Assembly: GCF_020595055.1 (NCBI RefSeq)
Contig: NZ_JAJDOO010000020.1
Span: 1-64,000 of the forward strand
Direction of reading: 5' to 3'
From: Desulfosporosinus shakirovi
Lineage (GTDB): Bacteria; Bacillota; Desulfitobacteriia; Desulfitobacteriales; Desulfitobacteriaceae
DNA length: 64,000 nt
Below, piece by piece: positions 1-8,881 of the stretch. Below the pieces are notes generated by a model that made no database searches, was not told the origin of the DNA, and saw only the letters and a program-made list of their open reading frames with translations. Numbering within the stretch: the first letter of the stretch is position 1; each line of letters begins with the position of its first letter. The position numbers and the translations under genes are program-made.

Positions 1-2
1 GC

Positions 3-119
3 TGGGACTGCAAAGAGTGTTTTCCCCTTTGCCCGACAGAGGCCCTGCAAGCAGCGTTTGTTTTAGCCAGAGCATTCACGTTTCCCTCGCCTTTTTTGGA
101 GTCCCCGCCAGCGAAATAG
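3..119 (+). CDS. C-terminal end of a possible ferredoxin-type protein (partial)
   Basis: An open frame enters from the left edge and stops with TAG at 117-119. It encodes a cysteine arrangement C-x2-C-x3-C-P followed by T-E-A-L, which resembles the second half of a [4Fe-4S] ferredoxin motif. The remaining 26 residues carry no recognisable motif. Only 38 codons are visible, so the identity rests on one short motif and could be chance. Confidence 0.3.
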   Translation, partial: WDCKECFPLCPTEALQAAFVLARAFTFPSPFLESPPAK

Positions 120-154
120 GTTACAGATTCTATGGCATCGAGGGTGAATTAAAT

Positions 155-170
155 TGGCATAATAATTGCA
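155..170 (+). promoter_or_regulatory. sigma-54 (-24/-12) promoter for the thiolase gene
   Basis: TGGCAT-AATAA-TTGCA matches the sigma-54 consensus, with GG and GC elements exactly 10 nt apart. It lies about 180 nt upstream of the thiolase start on the same strand. No gene lies between them. Confidence 0.85.
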
Positions 171-350
171 TTATTCAGTAAGTAGTTATTATTTTAGAAC
201 AAAGGAGGAATGAAATGAAATAGGGTTAGAGTAGGACAAAGAAATAATGAAAACTATTGTCAGAGGGAGCAAAGAAAAATCCCTTACTTAGGCAATGAAA
301 AAGTTAGTGAGCAGTTGATAATTATTTTTAAGAGAAAGAGGAGGACCAAA

Positions 351-1541
351 ATGAAAGAAGTTGTAATTGTCAGTGCTGTAAGAACTCCAGTTGGTACTAT
401 TGGAGGGACGCTCAAAGGTATAACTCCACAAGAACTGGGAGGCATGGCCGTAAAAGAAGCAGTTGCCCGGGCAGGAGTGAGCCCTGATTTAGTGGAAACA
501 GTTATCATGGGTTGGTCACGACAAACAACTGAAGCAGCAAATATTGCTCGCAATTGCTCGCTTTTGGCAGGAATACCAGAAGAAGCCTCTGCCTATACAG
601 TACATTGTCAATGTGCTGCCAGTTTAAAAGCTATCAGCAATGGAACCCAAGAAATACAGACTGGAAGAGCGGACGTAGTAGTAGCCGGGGGTACTGAGAG
701 TCTGAGTCGTGCGCCCTTTTATCTCAAAAACGCTCGCTATGGATATGGTGCAGGTGATGGAGTTTTAGTTGATTCTCTAACAGAAGCTGGACCTGGAGGA
801 CAACCCGCTTCGATCTATGGTGTTGTTTCGATGGGCGATACAGCCGAAAATGTGGCCGAACAATTTAATGTTTCTAGAGAAGATCAAGATCAATTTGCTT
901 TTCATAGTCAGCAAAGATGTCAAAAAGCCTTGCGATCTGGAGTTTTCAAAGATGAGATTGTACCGGTTGAAATTAAATCTCGTAAAGGCACAGTTATTTT
1001 CGATACAGACGAAGGGCCAAAGGATACGTCACTGGAAAAAATTGCATCACTAAAACCAGTGTTTAAGAAAGGCGGGTCTGTTACTGCCGGTAATTCCTGT
1101 GGTCGAAATGATGCTGCTTCGGCAATAGTTTTAATGTCTGCTGATAAAGCCAAGGAACAGGGAATTAAACCGTTGGCTAGGATTGTTACAGATACATTGA
1201 CTGGAGTCTCTCCAAACATTATGGGGATTGGTCCGGTACCGGCTGTGCGCAAGGCATTAGAACAAGCTGGACTAACTTTAGAAAATATTGACTTGATCGA
1301 ATTAAATGAGGCTTTTGCTTCACAATCCTTAGCCGTTATTCGGGAGCTTGGTTTAGATATGGAGAAAACAAATGTCAATGGTGGAGCAATTGCTTTGGGT
1401 CATCCGATTGGAGCAACTGGAGCCCGCTTAATGACGACTCTTCTTCATGAGCTGCGCAGACGAAAGGGTCGCTATGGTATGGTTACCCTTTGTATTGGCG
1501 GTGGACAAGGGATGGCTACTATTATTGAAGCTCTGTACTAA
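351..1541 (+). CDS. acetyl-CoA acetyltransferase family thiolase
   Basis: This 396-residue thiolase catalyses the reversible thiolytic cleavage of 3-oxoacyl-CoA, or acetyl-CoA condensation, in the cytoplasm. The nucleophilic cysteine is Cys88 (C-A-A-S-L-K context); the C-terminal GHPIGATG box holds His351 and the CIGGGQG box holds Cys381. The active-site loop H-C-Q-C-A-A-S differs from the usual K-V-C-G-S-G, so chain-length or substrate preference may differ from the second thiolase at 60.4 kb. The ATG at 351 is chosen because AGAGGAGG sits just upstream; an in-frame TTG at 315 has no such site. A sigma-54 promoter precedes the gene and a hairpin terminator follows, so it is probably transcribed alone. 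Confidence 0.93.
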   Translation: MKEVVIVSAVRTPVGTIGGTLKGITPQELGGMAVKEAVARAGVSPDLVETVIMGWSRQTTEAANIARNCSLLAGIPEEASAYTVHCQCAASLKAISNGTQEIQTGRADVVVAGGTESLSRAPFYLKNARYGYGAGDGVLVDSLTEAGPGGQPASIYGVVSMGDTAENVAEQFNVSREDQDQFAFHSQQRCQKALRSGVFKDEIVPVEIKSRKGTVIFDTDEGPKDTSLEKIASLKPVFKKGGSVTAGNSCGRNDAASAIVLMSADKAKEQGIKPLARIVTDTLTGVSPNIMGIGPVPAVRKALEQAGLTLENIDLIELNEAFASQSLAVIRELGLDMEKTNVNGGAIALGHPIGATGARLMTTLLHELRRRKGRYGMVTLCIGGGQGMATIIEALY

Positions 1542-1567
1542 AATAGAACTAAAGATAATACTTGCTG

Positions 1568-1613
1568 AGAGAAGCATTACCGCGTTGCTCGCGGCAATGC
1601 TTCTCTGGTTTTT
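1568..1613 (+). terminator. rho-independent terminator after the thiolase gene
   Basis: Arms AGAGAAGCATT and AATGCTTCTCT with a GC-rich inner stem (CCGCG/CGCGG) are followed by GGTTTTT. It lies 27 nt after the thiolase stop. Confidence 0.85.
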
Positions 1614-1642
1614 AATCAAACGTACGATTGGGGAGCAATGGG

Positions 1643-2369
1643 ATGCAGATCTATGAGTATAAAATACCAATGCCAGATATCGGATACAACGCAAATGCCT
1701 ACTTGATAGAACATGAAAATAAAAAATCAATTCTAGTGGATGCAGGTCCAAATTCACCACAGGCACTGGATGCCCTCGAAGCTACTCTTAAGAAAGCTGA
1801 AGTCCGCTGGGATAATATTGAGCATATTTTGGTAACACATGGGCACTATGATCATTTTGGGTTTGTAGCGCAAATTGTGGAGCGTTCAGGTGCCTTGGTT
1901 TGGGTTCATCCTGCTGATCGCAGTTGTTGTTTTCAACTTGTAGAAAATAGCGCAGTGTTTACTGGTGATACACTGCTTCCGGAAATTACTCCAAACCCCA
2001 TTTTTGATCTTGAAGGGGAGTCAGAGGGACTTAAGCTTGGTAAGATTGCAGGAGTCTATGACAAGGATTCGCCTGCTTAGGGCTTCTAAAGCTTATCCAG
2101 GTCATGGTAAACCAATCTTATCAATTGACTCAGCCATTGATCGCCAGTTTTCCCGTATGGCTAAACGCAGTGAACAAGTCCTTGGGATTCTTGGCGCTTA
2201 TGGCTTGAGTACATTTTCTGAAACTAACAAATTGTTTCCCAGCAACGGCGGGCGGTATCATACTTGGTTGGCACTTTCTGTGACGCTGGGGCATTTGGGT
2301 TGGCTAAGAGTTCTAAATTGTGTTCGAACCAGGCATAATGCAGGAATCGTTTATTGGGAAGTTCAGTAA
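1643..2369 (+). pseudogene. metallo-beta-lactamase-fold hydrolase, frameshifted and internally deleted
   Basis: The first frame (ATG 1643, with GGGGAG 7 nt upstream) encodes an N-terminal MBL domain with the metal motif T-H-G-H-Y-D-H, then jumps directly to the F-T-G-D-T-L motif, so the segment normally between them appears to be missing. It ends at a TAG at 2078. The downstream part continues in the +1 frame from about 2060 with the expected Y-P-G-H-G histidine motif and a plausible C-terminal domain ending at 2369. The intact protein was probably a glyoxalase-II-like or acyl-thioester-type MBL hydrolase of about 300 residues. Two independent lesions argue for a pseudogene rather than a sequencing error. 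Confidence 0.75.
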
Positions 2370-2446
2370 GCGGCAAAAACCGAGTCGTATTTGCATTATT
2401 ATGATGCAGGTATGATTCGGTAAAACTCTGATTTATGCAGACTTTT

Positions 2447-2504
2447 AAGAGGACGATGATAAACCCACTGCAAATTCGCAATGGCGTTTATCATTGTCCT
2501 CTTT
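2447..2504 (+). terminator. long hairpin, probable terminator
   Basis: Two 18-nt arms (2447-2464 and 2486-2503) pair with a single G.T wobble and are followed by a short T run. It lies downstream of the MBL pseudogene. Confidence 0.65.
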
Positions 2505-2599
2505 GATGCTGTAGACATTGAACCGTTGACGGGGGATATTCGACGATTAGACAGCAAAGATTAACAAATCATTATTTGTGTGATTTGAGAGTAGTAAAA

Positions 2600-2615
2600 T
2601 GGCACCGGAATTGCA
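2600..2615 (+). promoter_or_regulatory. sigma-54 promoter upstream of the CoA-transferase gene
   Basis: TGGCACCGGAATTGCA is a perfect match to the -24/-12 consensus. A small inverted repeat (ACAAAT-4-ATTTGT, 2564-2579) lies just upstream. The next gene on this strand begins at 2940. Confidence 0.85.
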
Positions 2616-2939
2616 AATATATTTAAATATTAAAAATATACTGATAATTTTATGATTCATAGATCATGACTTAACTGTCAGGTGAAAGAGGTGAAAGATA
2701 GCTTAAACACAGATATGAGGATAGGATCAAGGGTGAATTATTAAGATTGATACTATGGTATATGCTTCAAATGCGAGGATCGCGGGTGTTTGGAATACTG
2801 TTTCGGCAAGATCATTGAAATTAAGCCCATGATTGAGATGAAGAGATTACTATGTCTTCATTATTGACAGGTGGATAGATAAGGTTTTTCAAAGAAAAAC
2901 TGAATTTTCATATATTTAAGAGGAGGAAATTTTGAAATT
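2616..2939 (+). other. long untranslated leader or gene remnant before the CoA-transferase
   Basis: This 324-nt stretch separates the sigma-54 promoter from the CoA-transferase. No ordinary gene is visible. One frame open from 2751 to a TGA at 2865 reads through a cysteine-rich stretch C-x2-C-x4-C-x3-C but has no start codon and is preceded by stops, so it could be the remnant of an iron-sulfur or zinc-binding protein or chance. AGGAGG at 2921 is 5 nt from a TTG that would encode only three codons (TTG AAA TTA TGA), overlapping the real ATG. Confidence 0.4.
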
Positions 2940-4241
2940 ATGAATCGAATTCAAGAACTTTACAACAGCAAAAAACGCGATGCTTACGAAGCGATTAAAC
3001 TAATCAAGGATGGAGATTGGATATGTTTACCTTTGGGAATTGGCGAACCACCGACAGTTTTAACCGCCTTATCAGAACAACGCCGCAACTATCATGATGT
3101 CAAAGTAATGCAAATGTTTGCTCAAAGGAAATATGGTTACTATGATCCCGAAACAGCGGAGAACGTTCGTCACGTAGCTCTGTTTGTAGGCGTTGCGTCT
3201 CGAAAAGGTGCTGAAGAAGGCTGGGCAGAGGTTATTCCTAATAACTTTTACAGTGTTCCAAAGTTAATTAGGGATGATCATATTAAAGTTGATGTAGCGG
3301 CTTCTATGGTTTCCCCTATGGATAGTTTCGGTTACTTTTCTTTAGGGGTAGGAGCGGATTATTCCGTGGCAGCAATTTCCAAGGCAAGGGAAGTGATTGT
3401 AGAAGTAAGTCCTGAGGTGCCATACGTATATGGAAACAATAAAGTTCACATTTCTCAGGTTTCTGCAGTGATAGAAAGTCAATTTCCATTATTTGAAATT
3501 CCAATTGCTCGTACAATAACCCCAGTCGAGAAAGCTATTGGAGAATACGTAGCTGAATTTATTAAAGATGGAGATACCCTTCAAATTGGACTGGGGAGCA
3601 TTCCTGATGTTGTGATCACGCAACTGCAAAACCGACATGACCTTGGCATTCATACAGAAGTGATGACGGATTGCATTCTAAATTTATTTAATGCTGGTGC
3701 AATCACAGGCCGCAAAAAAAACTATCTGCCAGGTAAGATGATTTGTACTCTAGGACAAGGCACCCGAAAACTATTTGGCATGATGGATCATAATCCTATG
3801 GTCGAGATGCACCCTGTAGACTTCACCAATGATCCTTATCTTGCCGGAAAAAATAATAATCTAGTTAGTATTAATGGTTCGATTCAGATCGATTTTCTGG
3901 GACAATGCAATTCAGAAACCATGGGAGTTAATCCTTTTAGCGGAACTGGAGGACAGGCAGATTTTGCGCAAGCTTGCGCCCGATCAGAGGGAGGAAGATC
4001 TTTTATAACTCTTCCATCAACAGCTAGTAAAAATACGATTTCACGTATCGTTCCGACTTTGTCCCCCGGTTCTGCAGTAACTACAACAAAGAACGATGTT
4101 ATGTATGTTGTAACTGAGTATGGTGTAGCCAAACTTCGCGGGAAGAGCAGAAAACAACGGGCGCAGGAATTAATCTCCATAGCTCACCCCGATTTTCGAG
4201 CAGAATTAACGATGGAAGCGCGAAAGATGAATCTATTGTAA
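2940..4241 (+). CDS. acetyl-CoA hydrolase/transferase family CoA-transferase (4-hydroxybutyrate or butyrate type)
   Basis: This 433-residue class I CoA-transferase of the Cat1/Cat2/AbfT family would move CoA from an acyl-CoA donor, often acetyl-CoA, to a free carboxylic acid. The predicted thioester-forming glutamate is Glu240, in G-I-H-T-E-V-M-T-D. The C-terminal F-S-G-T-G-G-Q-A-D-F motif and full family length are present. The ATG at 2940 lies 13 nt after AGGAGG and overlaps a three-codon TTG frame, so translation may be coupled or weak. It stands alone between a sigma-54 promoter and a strong terminator. A 4-hydroxybutyryl-CoA dehydratase-family gene lies at 12.4 kb, which makes 4-hydroxybutyrate one candidate substrate; this is inference. 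Confidence 0.88.
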   Translation: MNRIQELYNSKKRDAYEAIKLIKDGDWICLPLGIGEPPTVLTALSEQRRNYHDVKVMQMFAQRKYGYYDPETAENVRHVALFVGVASRKGAEEGWAEVIPNNFYSVPKLIRDDHIKVDVAASMVSPMDSFGYFSLGVGADYSVAAISKAREVIVEVSPEVPYVYGNNKVHISQVSAVIESQFPLFEIPIARTITPVEKAIGEYVAEFIKDGDTLQIGLGSIPDVVITQLQNRHDLGIHTEVMTDCILNLFNAGAITGRKKNYLPGKMICTLGQGTRKLFGMMDHNPMVEMHPVDFTNDPYLAGKNNNLVSINGSIQIDFLGQCNSETMGVNPFSGTGGQADFAQACARSEGGRSFITLPSTASKNTISRIVPTLSPGSAVTTTKNDVMYVVTEYGVAKLRGKSRKQRAQELISIAHPDFRAELTMEARKMNLL

Positions 4242-4254
4242 TTTCCACTTTCTA

Positions 4255-4308
4255 AAACACACAACCGCGTCCATTCAGGGGGTACTCGGTACCCCATTTT
4301 GTGTGTTT
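4255..4308 (+). terminator. double-stem terminator after the CoA-transferase
   Basis: Outer arms AAACACACAA/TTGTGTGTTT enclose an inner GGGGTAC-TCG-GTACCCC hairpin, 14 nt past the stop codon. Confidence 0.8.
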
Positions 4309-4407
4309 AAATACAGCGGACCTGAGTAATTAGAGTTATCGTAAATTTCATTTTTCTGTTAAGTATCCAATTTAGGTACACCGGTAGGGTGAAAGGAGAT
4401 GGAACAA

Positions 4408-5262
4408 ATGACCTTAGAATTCACTGACAAAAAATCCCCCAAACCTCGCATAGATTTTCATGTGCATATGGGGTTATACACTTATTCCCATCCGTGGGTG
4501 ACTGATTGGATCAAACAAGTTCATTCCCAAGGGTACGAAGACTATATTAATAGTTATAACGACCCAGGAGCTTTTGAAGGCTTGTTATCGTCAGAAGGGG
4601 TTGATTATGCCTGCGTGCTGGCAGAATTAAGTTATATTACCACGGGGATCTGTACTAATGAGCAAGTAAGAGACTTTTGCCGGGGCAGATCGAAGTTAAT
4701 ACCGTTTTGTGATATTAATCCTCATATTTTTACTAACTTGGGAGATGAACTGCGCCACAAGGTTGAAGATGAGGGTTTCCGGGGATTGAAATTATATCCC
4801 ACCTACCAACATTATTACCTCAACGACCAGAGAATGTACCCCCTCTATCAAGCCGCTCAAGATTTAGGCATTCCCGTCCTGATTCATACCGGCTCCTCAG
4901 TCTTTAAGGGCTCTCGTATGAAGTATGGAGATCCCCTGCACTTGGATGATGTAGCAGGAGATTTCCCGAATTTAAACCTGGTTATGGCCCACTCGGGTCG
5001 CGGGTTCTGGTACGAAAAGGCTTTCTTTCTCTCCAAACTTCACTCAAATCTCTATATGGAGCTTGCGGGTCTTCCTCCTGGCAAATTGCTGACTTATTTT
5101 CCTGAACTGGCTCGCAACACGGATAAAGTCATTTTTGGCAGCGATTGGCCGGGCATGAGAGGGATTAAGAGCAACATGGAAGCTATTAGTAAATTAGCAC
5201 TCCCCGCGGAGGGGGTGGGAAACATTCTTGGTGGAAATGCTGCTAGGTTGTTGCGACTGTAA
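4408..5262 (+). CDS. amidohydrolase-family (TIM-barrel) metal-dependent hydrolase or decarboxylase
   Basis: This 284-residue protein belongs to the amidohydrolase_2 group, which includes ACMSD, resorcylate decarboxylases and 2-pyrone-4,6-dicarboxylate lactonases. Metal-site motifs are D-F-H-V-H (His18, His20), V-L-I-H-T-G, M-A-H-S-G-R and F-G-S-D-W-P with the catalytic aspartate. The upstream ATG at 4399 directly abuts the GAAAGGAG site, so the second in-frame ATG (4408, spacing 9) is preferred. The gene is flanked by terminators and lacks a sigma-54 promoter of its own. In this catabolic setting it could hydrolyse or decarboxylate a ring-derived acid, but the family is too broad to name a substrate. 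Confidence 0.8.
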   Translation: MTLEFTDKKSPKPRIDFHVHMGLYTYSHPWVTDWIKQVHSQGYEDYINSYNDPGAFEGLLSSEGVDYACVLAELSYITTGICTNEQVRDFCRGRSKLIPFCDINPHIFTNLGDELRHKVEDEGFRGLKLYPTYQHYYLNDQRMYPLYQAAQDLGIPVLIHTGSSVFKGSRMKYGDPLHLDDVAGDFPNLNLVMAHSGRGFWYEKAFFLSKLHSNLYMELAGLPPGKLLTYFPELARNTDKVIFGSDWPGMRGIKSNMEAISKLALPAEGVGNILGGNAARLLRL

Positions 5263-5312
5263 ATTGGTAAGACCATACTTCACTTGGCGACAAGCGATAA
5301 TGTTTCCGAAAA

Positions 5313-5368
5313 AACCTGTATTTACCTATAACATTTTAAGGGCATGTTATAGGTAAATGCAGGTTTTA
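5313..5368 (+). terminator. strong terminator after the amidohydrolase
   Basis: Two 22-nt arms (5313-5334 and 5344-5365) pair with one wobble and end in a TTTT run. Confidence 0.85.
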
Positions 5369-5551
5369 ATCATGTCTTGTGAGTATATTCGTTGTGATTT
5401 GATCTATTAGGATTTGAACATTAAGATAACTAGTTTAAGCATATTCCTTTGTTTAGACCAAATATTCTGATTACACCCCTATCCATGTGTGATAAAATAA
5501 ATGTGAGGAAAATTCTAACAGCCTAAAAATATCAGTAAGGGGAGATGTTCC

Positions 5552-7630
5552 ATGAAGGTTCGTGACATTATGCTCCCTAACAGGGATCAATTACGTCCCC
5601 AAGACAGCATACGTAAAGTGATGGAACTGCTTAAAACTTCTAAACTTCTTGGAGTACCTGTCGTTGATGAAGTTGGACAACTCATTGGCTATTTTTCATT
5701 GTCGACTCTATTTAGTTGCTTATTGAATGATTTAAGTATTGATACTCCAATAGAAGCGTACTACATCCGGGAGGTTGCATATTTTCGGGAAGACAAATCC
5801 TTTAATAACTTGAAAGAATTGACCCATTGGTTGCATACAGTTCGAGTTGGACAAACTCCTGTTGTTAATATGGCCAACGAACCAATTGGTGCGATTACCC
5901 AAGCAGGTGCGGTTAACGAACTCTTAGATCAAACGGAGTATTTATATAATGAATTGTCCAGTGTTATAGAGAATGTCCCTGCAGGAATTATTGCAACGGA
6001 TGATAAAGGGTTTATCACCTTAGCGAATCAATACGCCAAGAATATCTTACAAGGGATCCGAGTAGGTAAATATATCGGCGAATTTCTTAGCGATCTAAAA
6101 GATGATTTTGTACCTGTTGTTGAAGGGGCTTGGATTATGCCTCATAAGATTGAATATCAAGCGCTAAAATTGATCGCTACTGCTGTCCCCATCTATCAAA
6201 ATACAATAATAAAGGGGGCAACCTTTGTTTTACAAGACTTGACGGATGTTGAAGGAATTGCCCATGAATTAAAAATTGTCAAGGAACTCAAGACGACTCT
6301 GGAGACAGTTTTAGAGGTTGCTTATGAAGGGGTAGCGGTATTAGATGAACAAGGTCGGCTCAACATGGCAAATGCTAACTTCTGTAAGAGAGTTGGTAAG
6401 TCAAAGGAAAAGATCATTGGACAAAATATCAATAAATTTGTCCCTCTAACGGACAACCATTCCCCTTTACAAGTATTAGAAATCGATACAAAACCCTGTG
6501 TCATCTCAACTTTGCCCTTTACAAAAGAGAGCAAAATTAAGGGAACAGTGGTCAAGATATATGAGGATTTAGATCAATTAGCAGATGTAATGCAACAGGT
6601 GAATCGGATAAATATGCAACTAAACTATTACAAGGATGAGCTGTTTAAGGTAAATGGAACAAGTTATACAATCGGCAATATTATTTGCAGTAACAAGCGC
6701 ACTGCTAAGCTAAAAACTCAGGCACTTAAAGTAGCACGGGGAAACTCGACTATTCTTATTACCGGTGAAAGCGGTACTGGGAAAGAACTGTTTGCTCATT
6801 CCATTCATAATGCCTCTGATCGACGTAAAGAACCTTTTATAAAGGTTAACTGTTCGGCCATTCCCGGTGACCTGGCGGAATCAGAATTGTTTGGGTATGA
6901 GGACGGAGCTTTTACCGGTGCGCGCAAACAGGGTAAACCGGGCAAATTTGAGTTAGCAAGTGGAGGTACTATTTTTCTTGATGAAATTGGAGATATGCCA
7001 TATTTACTGCAAAGTAAGTTATTAAGAGTCATTCAAGAAAAGGAAGTTGAGCGAGTAGGTGATGTTAAGACTCGTAAAGTTGATGTAAGAATTATTGCCG
7101 CTACGAATAAGGATTTAAAACGTCTTGTCGCTGAAGGGAAATTCAGGGAAGATTTGTATTACAGGTTAAATGTGATTGATTTAGTGATACCCCCTTTGCG
7201 TGAGCGAAAAGAGGATATTCCAATTCTGGCAGATTATTTTATAAGTAAATATAACAAATCATTTAATAAACGAGTGGATGGGATCACTGAAGCAGCCTTA
7301 GAAGTTTTCGATCATTACAATTGGCCAGGTAACATCAGGGAGTTAGAAAATGTGGTTGAAAGAATATTGAATTATGTAGAATATGGCTTAATAGATCTTC
7401 AAGATTTACCTGAGGAAATCATTCAAACAGAGAAATTTAGCGGGATAGCAGGTTTGAGTTTAATAGGTCAGAGCCTGGCCAACATAGAGCAAGTAGCAAT
7501 TCAAACTGCCTTGACTGAGGCTAATGGCAACAAGTCTAAGGCGGCGAGGTTGCTCGGTATAAGCAGGTCGAAATTGTATGAAAAGCTTTCACAAATGCCT
7601 GATATTTTAGTCGATCCTAGAAGTTCATAG
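5552..7630 (+). CDS. sigma-54-dependent activator with CBS pair, two PAS domains, AAA+ and Fis HTH
   Basis: This 692-residue bacterial enhancer-binding protein has two N-terminal CBS motifs (about 1-120), two PAS domains (about 130-230 and 250-350), a sigma-54 AAA+ domain and a C-terminal Fis-type helix-turn-helix. The Walker A G-E-S-G-T-G-K-E lies near residue 405, the GAFTGA loop that contacts sigma-54 is intact near 452, and the Walker B reads T-I-F-L-D-E-I-G-D. It should therefore be competent to open sigma-54 promoters. CBS pairs commonly bind adenine nucleotides or CoA-like ligands and PAS domains small molecules; the ligand here is unknown. Its position just before the sigma-54 operon at 7.8-13.9 kb suggests it controls that operon. 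Confidence 0.93.
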   Translation: MKVRDIMLPNRDQLRPQDSIRKVMELLKTSKLLGVPVVDEVGQLIGYFSLSTLFSCLLNDLSIDTPIEAYYIREVAYFREDKSFNNLKELTHWLHTVRVGQTPVVNMANEPIGAITQAGAVNELLDQTEYLYNELSSVIENVPAGIIATDDKGFITLANQYAKNILQGIRVGKYIGEFLSDLKDDFVPVVEGAWIMPHKIEYQALKLIATAVPIYQNTIIKGATFVLQDLTDVEGIAHELKIVKELKTTLETVLEVAYEGVAVLDEQGRLNMANANFCKRVGKSKEKIIGQNINKFVPLTDNHSPLQVLEIDTKPCVISTLPFTKESKIKGTVVKIYEDLDQLADVMQQVNRINMQLNYYKDELFKVNGTSYTIGNIICSNKRTAKLKTQALKVARGNSTILITGESGTGKELFAHSIHNASDRRKEPFIKVNCSAIPGDLAESELFGYEDGAFTGARKQGKPGKFELASGGTIFLDEIGDMPYLLQSKLLRVIQEKEVERVGDVKTRKVDVRIIAATNKDLKRLVAEGKFREDLYYRLNVIDLVIPPLRERKEDIPILADYFISKYNKSFNKRVDGITEAALEVFDHYNWPGNIRELENVVERILNYVEYGLIDLQDLPEEIIQTEKFSGIAGLSLIGQSLANIEQVAIQTALTEANGNKSKAARLLGISRSKLYEKLSQMPDILVDPRSS

Positions 7631-7650
7631 AATAATAGGCTTTATTGTGT

Positions 7651-7691
7651 TGTACGAGAAACATACAAGTGTATGGTTCTCGTACATTTTT
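7651..7691 (+). terminator. terminator after the first sigma-54 activator
   Basis: TGTACGAGAA-ACATACA pairs with TGTATGG-TTCTCGTACA (one mismatch), followed by TTTTTG. Confidence 0.85.
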
Positions 7692-7702
7692 GTTGGCAAG
7701 AT

Positions 7703-7749
7703 TAGCCTTAGTCTCAGCAAGAATTACTGACTTGCGAAGGCTAAGGCTA
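7703..7749. promoter_or_regulatory. inverted repeat upstream of a sigma-54 promoter, candidate activator site
   Basis: TAGCCTTAG at 7703-7711 and CTAAGGCTA at 7741-7749 form 9-bp arms, with an inner GCAAG/CTTGC pair. It ends 23 bp before the -24 element. It is separate from the terminator upstream and has no T run, so an enhancer-type site for the adjacent regulator is plausible; a second terminator cannot be excluded. Confidence 0.4.
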
Positions 7750-7772
7750 TTATATATTTCTAAATATAGGGT

Positions 7773-7788
7773 TGGCACAGATATTGCA
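7773..7788 (+). promoter_or_regulatory. sigma-54 promoter of the crotonase / BadH-like / dehydratase operon
   Basis: TGGCAC-AGATA-TTGCA is a perfect -24/-12 match, 163 nt before the first gene of the operon. Confidence 0.88.
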
Positions 7789-7950
7789 ATAATATTCAGA
7801 TAAGTGTGTCAGTTCAGAATAAAATCACAGATTGACTTATTTGTTCATAATGATCACAGATGAGACTCAGGATATCTTGATAAGGGAGTGAAGGAAGTAC
7901 GCATACTCTGCCCTCAATTATTTTGAGTTAAAGTCAAGGAGGCTTAAATA

Positions 7951-8733
7951 GTGGATAAAGGGAATGAATTTGTTAAATGCCAGATAGAGGAAAATATGGC
8001 AGTGGTGACAATTGATCGACCACCTGTTAATGCTTTAAATCCGCAAGCTTTAATGGAGTTCCAATCAATTTTTGATAATCTGGCTAGGGAACCTAAGGTT
8101 CTGGTTGTGATAATTACCGGAGGCGGTAAAAAAGTATTTGTGGCAGGGGCAGATATCGACAGTTTAAGAGCTGAAACACCTGAAACGGGACTGGTGACGA
8201 ATTTGCGTTTTCAAGATACCTTTACTAAGATTGCCAATTTTTATAGACCTGTGATTTGTGCGGTCAGTGGACTGGCTGTTGGCGGCGGCTTTGAAATTGC
8301 AATGGCTTGTGACATTGTAATCTCGGACACGAGTGCAAGTTTCAGTTGCCCCGAAGTAAACTTAAGCCTTATAGCTGCAGGTGGGGGTACTCAAAGATTA
8401 CCGCGGCAAATTCCAGTTGCTAAAGCTAAGGAACTACTCTTTACAGGCCGGAAGATGAAAGCTGAGGAAGCTGAAAAAGTTGGTTTTGTCAATCAAGTAG
8501 TGCCTGTAGGTGAGGTTCTTAACGCCGCAAAAGCTTTGGCTAAACAAATTGCAAGCAGAGGTCCTATAGCTGTAGCTATGACAAAAAGGTGTATAAATCA
8601 AGGGTTAGATTTACCTCTTAAAGAGGGTATGCAATTAGAGGCGGTAGAGAGCGCTTCTAATTTCGGTACAGCCGACTTTATCGAAGGCGTAGATGCTTTC
8701 TTTGCCAAAAGGGCTCCGGAGTTTAAAGGTTAG
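7951..8733 (+). CDS. enoyl-CoA hydratase (crotonase family)
   Basis: This 260-residue crotonase would hydrate a trans-2-enoyl-CoA. Both catalytic glutamates of hydratases appear to be present, in the G-G-G-F-E-I-A-M helix and the C-P-E-V loop. The oxyanion-hole segment A-G-A-D-I is intact. The GTG at 7951 has AAGGAGG 8 nt upstream. It is the first gene behind the sigma-54 promoter and opens an operon with another crotonase, an SDR and a MenB-type crotonase. That context would suit a cyclic enoyl-CoA (BadK-like role) as well as a linear substrate; sequence alone does not decide. Confidence 0.88.
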   Translation: MDKGNEFVKCQIEENMAVVTIDRPPVNALNPQALMEFQSIFDNLAREPKVLVVIITGGGKKVFVAGADIDSLRAETPETGLVTNLRFQDTFTKIANFYRPVICAVSGLAVGGGFEIAMACDIVISDTSASFSCPEVNLSLIAAGGGTQRLPRQIPVAKAKELLFTGRKMKAEEAEKVGFVNQVVPVGEVLNAAKALAKQIASRGPIAVAMTKRCINQGLDLPLKEGMQLEAVESASNFGTADFIEGVDAFFAKRAPEFKG

Positions 8734-8767
8734 TAAACTCGTTTCAGCAAAATGTGCAACCTTAATA

Positions 8768-8790
8768 AATACTATCGTGCTGAGGATTGG
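8768..8790 (+). repeat. dispersed 23-bp repeat, copy 1
   Basis: These 23 bases recur at 50984-51006 with two mismatches. Each copy begins shortly after a stop codon (35 nt here, 3 nt in the other). Function unknown. Confidence 0.55.
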
Positions 8791-8881
8791 GTTTTGTCAA
8801 TACCCTGTCCCATAAGGAACACGTCTTGGCGGAGGCGGAGTGTAAGAGTATTTGAATGAGGTTCAAAGGGGTGGATACAAA

